In this document: piece by piece, positions 13,467-15,991 of the stretch
How the letters are laid out: each line of letters begins with the position of its first letter
How positions within the stretch are numbered: the first letter of the stretch is position 1
Assembly (NCBI GenBank): GCA_035317605.1
Contig: DATHGT010000347.1
Location: forward strand, 1 to 15,991
Length of the DNA: 15,991 nt
Direction: 5' to 3'
DNA from: DATHGT01 sp035317605
Lineage (GTDB): Bacteria > Methylomirabilota > Methylomirabilia > Rokubacteriales > CSP1-6
Made by a program: the position numbers and the translations under genes
The notes under the pieces: generated by a model
Database searches by the model: none
What the model saw: the letters and a program-made list of their open reading frames with translations, nothing else
What the model was told of the DNA's origin: nothing

Positions 13467-13518
13467 CGCTGGTCCCCCTCTGCGCTGCCGGGGGTGCCAA
13501 CCGCGTGCCAGCGACTTC

Positions 13519-14631
13519 TCAACGCGGCTCGCGGGGAACGATGCGCCATTCCACGCGTCCATCGCCCGCGTCGGGGCGGCGCGTGACGTCCAGCGTGAGG
13601 TGCCGGTCGTGGATCGACAGCGCGCCGACCCACAGCTCGTTCCAGACGTCGAAGACCGCGGGCGCGAGCGCGTCGAGACCGGCCATGAGCCGCCACGTGG
13701 TCTGACTCACGGCACTGTCTCCGATCGCGGACGTATCGTCGCCCTGGGCGCGACCCATCGCGGTGAGATAGCGCGCGAAGCCGGCGGCGCCGCCGGGCTC
13801 CACGTCGAGCAGGTCGGCGGTGGCCGGGTAGAATTGCATCCCGATCTGGCGGGCGGCCAGGCCGCCCAGGCGCACGGCTTCGGCTGACCCGAACAGGTCC
13901 ACCAGCTCGGGGAGGATCGTGCGCACGTAGGCCATCGAGTAGTTGCGGGAGGCGCGGGCCAGGCGCTCGGGCGGCCAGGTGGCCGAGTCGAGGCGCGGCG
14001 CGCTCACGGGATCGAAGTCGGGCCCGTCCTCGTCCGGCGCGAAGCGCAGGCGCTCCTCGGGCGCGAGGTCGCGGTCGTGTTCGTAGTAGTAGCCCTCGAG
14101 TCCGGGCTGGCCGTCGGTCGTCTGCTTGGTGCACACGAATCCAAGCCGCGGATTGCCGAGAAGGACGCCGTTGTTGGCGTGCCAGCCGCGGAGGACCGCG
14201 CGTGAGACTTCGGTCGGCACCCCGCAGATCGCGGTGCCGTCGTACATCCAGCGCGGCGGGACGTAACGCACCCAGGCCTTGCGGTCGGATTCGTACATGT
14301 ACTCGACCCGCACGCCGCCGAGGTCGTTGGACAGGTAGTGGTACTGGGCGCAGGCCACCGCGTGAGGCAAGCCGCGGAGGCCGAGCTTGTCGAGGCCGGG
14401 CAGGAACCTCTCGAGCTGCTGTCGCCGGAACAGGCGGAACACCAGCTCGGCGGCGTCACCGGCGCCGCGCCGGCTCACGACCATCAGGATGAGTCCGGTC
14501 AGATACGCGTGATAGATCGTCTCCACCGCGCGGTAGCCGCGCAGCGCCCGCTCGGCGTCGAGGGGCGCCGCGGCGTGGCCGGAGCGCCGCCGAGTGTGTG
14601 GGGGCTTCGGGCTCCCGTGCCGGTCACTCAC
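13519..14631 (-). CDS. Hypothetical 370-residue protein overlapping the DMGDH-like gene
   Basis: I do not recognise this protein with confidence. It begins with a short basic, probably disordered stretch (1-25), then a helical part, then a beta-rich region with conserved-looking sequence: QYHYLSNDLGGVRVEYMYES, YVPPRWMYDG, GWHANNGVLLGNPRLGFVCT and LEGYYYEHDRDL. A second helical part (YVRTILPELVDLFG, LAARQIGMQFYPATADLL) and a C-terminal beta hairpin follow. This layout recalls L-2-amino-thiazoline-4-carboxylate hydrolase-like proteins, but only weakly. There is no signal peptide or obvious membrane anchor. The start is a GTG at 14631, inside the last codons of the upstream gene (8-nt overlap), with no clear ribosome-binding site, so translation is coupled. 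It is probably a partner of the DMGDH-like enzyme. Confidence 0.82.
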   Translation of the reverse strand: MSDRHGSPKPPHTRRRSGHAAAPLDAERALRGYRAVETIYHAYLTGLILMVVSRRGAGDAAELVFRLFRRQQLERFLPGLDKLGLRGLPHAVACAQYHYLSNDLGGVRVEYMYESDRKAWVRYVPPRWMYDGTAICGVPTEVSRAVLRGWHANNGVLLGNPRLGFVCTKQTTDGQPGLEGYYYEHDRDLAPEERLRFAPDEDGPDFDPVSAPRLDSATWPPERLARASRNYSMAYVRTILPELVDLFGSAEAVRLGGLAARQIGMQFYPATADLLDVEPGGAAGFARYLTAMGRAQGDDTSAIGDSAVSQTTWRLMAGLDALAPAVFDVWNELWVGALSIHDRHLTLDVTRRPDAGDGRVEWRIVPREPR

Positions 14632-15991
14632 GGACGCGCAACGACTTGGGATCGTACGGCGGGGCGAGCTGGGCGCGGGCGGCGACGCGCTCGCACGCGA
14701 CCTCGATCTCCCAGCGCCCGCGCTCGACGAAGTCGTCGCTGACGCCGTCGGGATGCGACACCCACCCGAGACCGATCGCGCGGCCCAGCGTGTGACCGTA
14801 CGCGCCCGAGCTGATGCGGCCGACCAGCGTGCCGTCGCGCCAGATCGGCTCGGCGTGATAGAGCAGCGGCTCGGGATCGTCGAGCAGGAACACGACGAGG
14901 CGGCGCGCCAGCGGACGCTCGCGCTGAGCCGCGAGCGCGTCGCGTCCGATGAACCCGCCGCGCTTGTCCAGGCGCACCGCGAAGCCGAGGCCGGCCTCGA
15001 ACGGGGTGTCGTCGCTTCCGAGGTCGTGGCCCCACGACCGGTACGCCTTCTCGATGCGCAGCGAATCCATCGCGTGATAGCCGGCGTGACGCAGCCCGAG
15101 ATCCTCCCCCGCGGCCACCAGCGCGTCGTACACGCCGGCCGCGAACTCGGTCGGGACGTACAGCTCCCAGCCCAGCTCGCCCACGTAGGTGATGCGCGCC
15201 GCCCGCACCGGCGCCGACGCGACCCAGATCTCGCGCGAGGTGAGAAACGGGAACGCGTCGTTGGAGAGATCAGTGTCGGTGAGGCGCGCGAGCAGCGCCC
15301 GTGAGCGCGGGCCCATCACGCCGAGCACGGCCTGGCCGGAGGTCACGTCGGTCAGCACCGCGCGCGCGCCGTCCAGGTGTCGGCGGATCCAGTCGGCGTC
15401 GTGAGTAGCCGCCGCGGCGGCGGTCACGATCATGAACGCGTCGGTCGCCAGCCGGGTCACGGTCAGATCGGCCTCGATGCCGCCGCGGGCGTTGAGCATC
15501 TGCGTGTAGACCATGCGGCCGACCGGCACGTCGACGTCGTTGGCACAGAGCCGCTGGAGGACGTCGAGCGCATCGGGGCCTTCGAGCCTCAGCTTGGTGA
15601 ACGAGGACTGATCGAAGAGCCCGACCGCCTCGCGCACTGCGCGGTGCTCGGCGGCGGCGCAGCCGAACCAGTTCTGCCGCCCGTAGCTGTATCGATACAC
15701 CGGCTCCATGCCGGGCGCCGCGTACCAGTTGGCGCGCTCCCAGCCCATCACCACGCCGAAGCACGCGCCGCGCGCGGCGAGCCGGTCGTGCAGCGCGCTG
15801 CGCCTCACCCCGCGCGAGGTGGCCGGCTGCAGGTACGGCCAGTGCGGGGCATACAGGGCGCCGACCATCTCCCGCGTGCGCTCCCGCAGATAGCGCGGGT
15901 TGCCCTGGAACGGAGCGACCCGACGGATGTCGACATCCCAGAGATCCATCGGAGGCTCGCCCCCGACGATCCACTCGGCGACCGCCTTCCC
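14624..15991 (-). CDS. Dimethylglycine/sarcosine dehydrogenase-like FAD oxidoreductase, C-terminal part (partial)
   Basis: The gene runs off the right edge of the window; 455 residues plus the stop are visible. The visible part starts with GKAVAEWIVGGEPPMDLWDV (15932-15991), so the Met at 15949 is internal and not a start. The order of domains is a linker/FAO_M-type region (LWDVDIRRVAPFQGN, SALHDRLAARGACFGVVMGWERANW), a GcvT-like folate-binding domain (GLFDQSSFTKLRLEGPDAL, ITYVGELGWELYVP, AMDSLRIEKAYRSWGHDL) and a GcvT C-terminal barrel (RISSGAYGHTLGRAIGLGWV). Family members demethylate N-methylated glycines, pass the one-carbon unit to tetrahydrofolate and normally have an N-terminal FAD (DAO) domain, which must lie outside this window. 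The downstream unknown gene overlaps it by 8 nt. Confidence 0.93.
   Translation of the reverse strand, partial: GKAVAEWIVGGEPPMDLWDVDIRRVAPFQGNPRYLRERTREMVGALYAPHWPYLQPATSRGVRRSALHDRLAARGACFGVVMGWERANWYAAPGMEPVYRYSYGRQNWFGCAAAEHRAVREAVGLFDQSSFTKLRLEGPDALDVLQRLCANDVDVPVGRMVYTQMLNARGGIEADLTVTRLATDAFMIVTAAAAATHDADWIRRHLDGARAVLTDVTSGQAVLGVMGPRSRALLARLTDTDLSNDAFPFLTSREIWVASAPVRAARITYVGELGWELYVPTEFAAGVYDALVAAGEDLGLRHAGYHAMDSLRIEKAYRSWGHDLGSDDTPFEAGLGFAVRLDKRGGFIGRDALAAQRERPLARRLVVFLLDDPEPLLYHAEPIWRDGTLVGRISSGAYGHTLGRAIGLGWVSHPDGVSDDFVERGRWEIEVACERVAARAQLAPPYDPKSLRVRE

Noticed and set aside
14624..15949. Complete 441-residue aminomethyltransferase starting at the Met at 15949
   Set aside because: The frame is open to the window edge and the preceding codons (GKAVAEWIVGGEPP) are typical DMGDH-family sequence, so the gene is a 3' partial of a longer enzyme.
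15270..15974. Alternative reading frame over the DMGDH-like gene
   Set aside because: Shadow frame; the sequence of the GcvT-like domain is clear in the other frame, which also continues to the window edge.
1..15991. CRISPR arrays, tRNA/rRNA genes, prophage or insertion sequences
   Set aside because: No regularly spaced direct repeats, no cloverleaf or rRNA-like sequence, and no transposase, integrase or phage structural protein were seen on either strand.

Overview
The window is 15,991 bases of very GC-rich bacterial DNA. It is densely coded, with short intergenic gaps and mostly clear Shine-Dalgarno sites. No rRNA, tRNA, CRISPR array, transposase or integrase is visible. The mix of flavin and LLM oxidoreductases, DinB and PPOX proteins, a TauD-type dioxygenase, an Amidohydrolase_2 enzyme and a dimethylglycine-dehydrogenase-like enzyme suggests an uncultured soil or groundwater heterotroph. 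Candidatus Rokubacteria/Methylomirabilota or a similar high-GC lineage would fit. This is an impression from gene content; no phylogenetic marker is present.

Layout: (1) 14-1892, plus strand: an FAD-dependent oxidoreductase and a RidA-family protein that lacks the canonical catalytic arginine. (2) 1899-3843, minus strand: DinB protein, LLM flavin/F420 oxidoreductase and a small ABM monooxygenase, read in that order. (3) 3879-10589, plus strand: a PPOX flavoprotein, divergent from dinB across only 35 nt, then FKBP, TauD/TfdA dioxygenase, zinc alcohol dehydrogenase, Amidohydrolase_2, mandelate-racemase-type enolase and a 7-bladed lactonase. The last three are tightly packed and look like a small catabolic operon. 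(4) 10644-11937, plus strand: a small conserved-looking protein, a nucleotidyltransferase that appears frameshifted at its N-terminus and truncated at its C-terminus, and a DoxX-like membrane protein. (5) 12004-15991, minus strand: the C-terminal half of a DMGDH/sarcosine-dehydrogenase-like enzyme that runs off the window, an overlapping unknown 370-residue protein, an eRF1/Vms1-like (baeRF) protein, and a basic disordered protein coupled to it by an ATGA overlap.

Between genes there is a recurring hairpin element with a 27-nt core: an 8-bp stem containing G6/C6, an 11-nt loop, and an adjacent C7 run. Two copies are nearly identical over 44 nt (4516-4559 and 5856-5899). A third with the same architecture but a different loop lies in the opposite orientation (7112-7145), directly upstream of the amidohydrolase ribosome-binding site.

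The observations most worth following are the hairpin family, the decaying nucleotidyltransferase module with its possibly leaderless partner gene, the coupled baeRF/basic-protein pair, and the unknown protein overlapping the DMGDH-like gene. I did not find a clearly new defence system.
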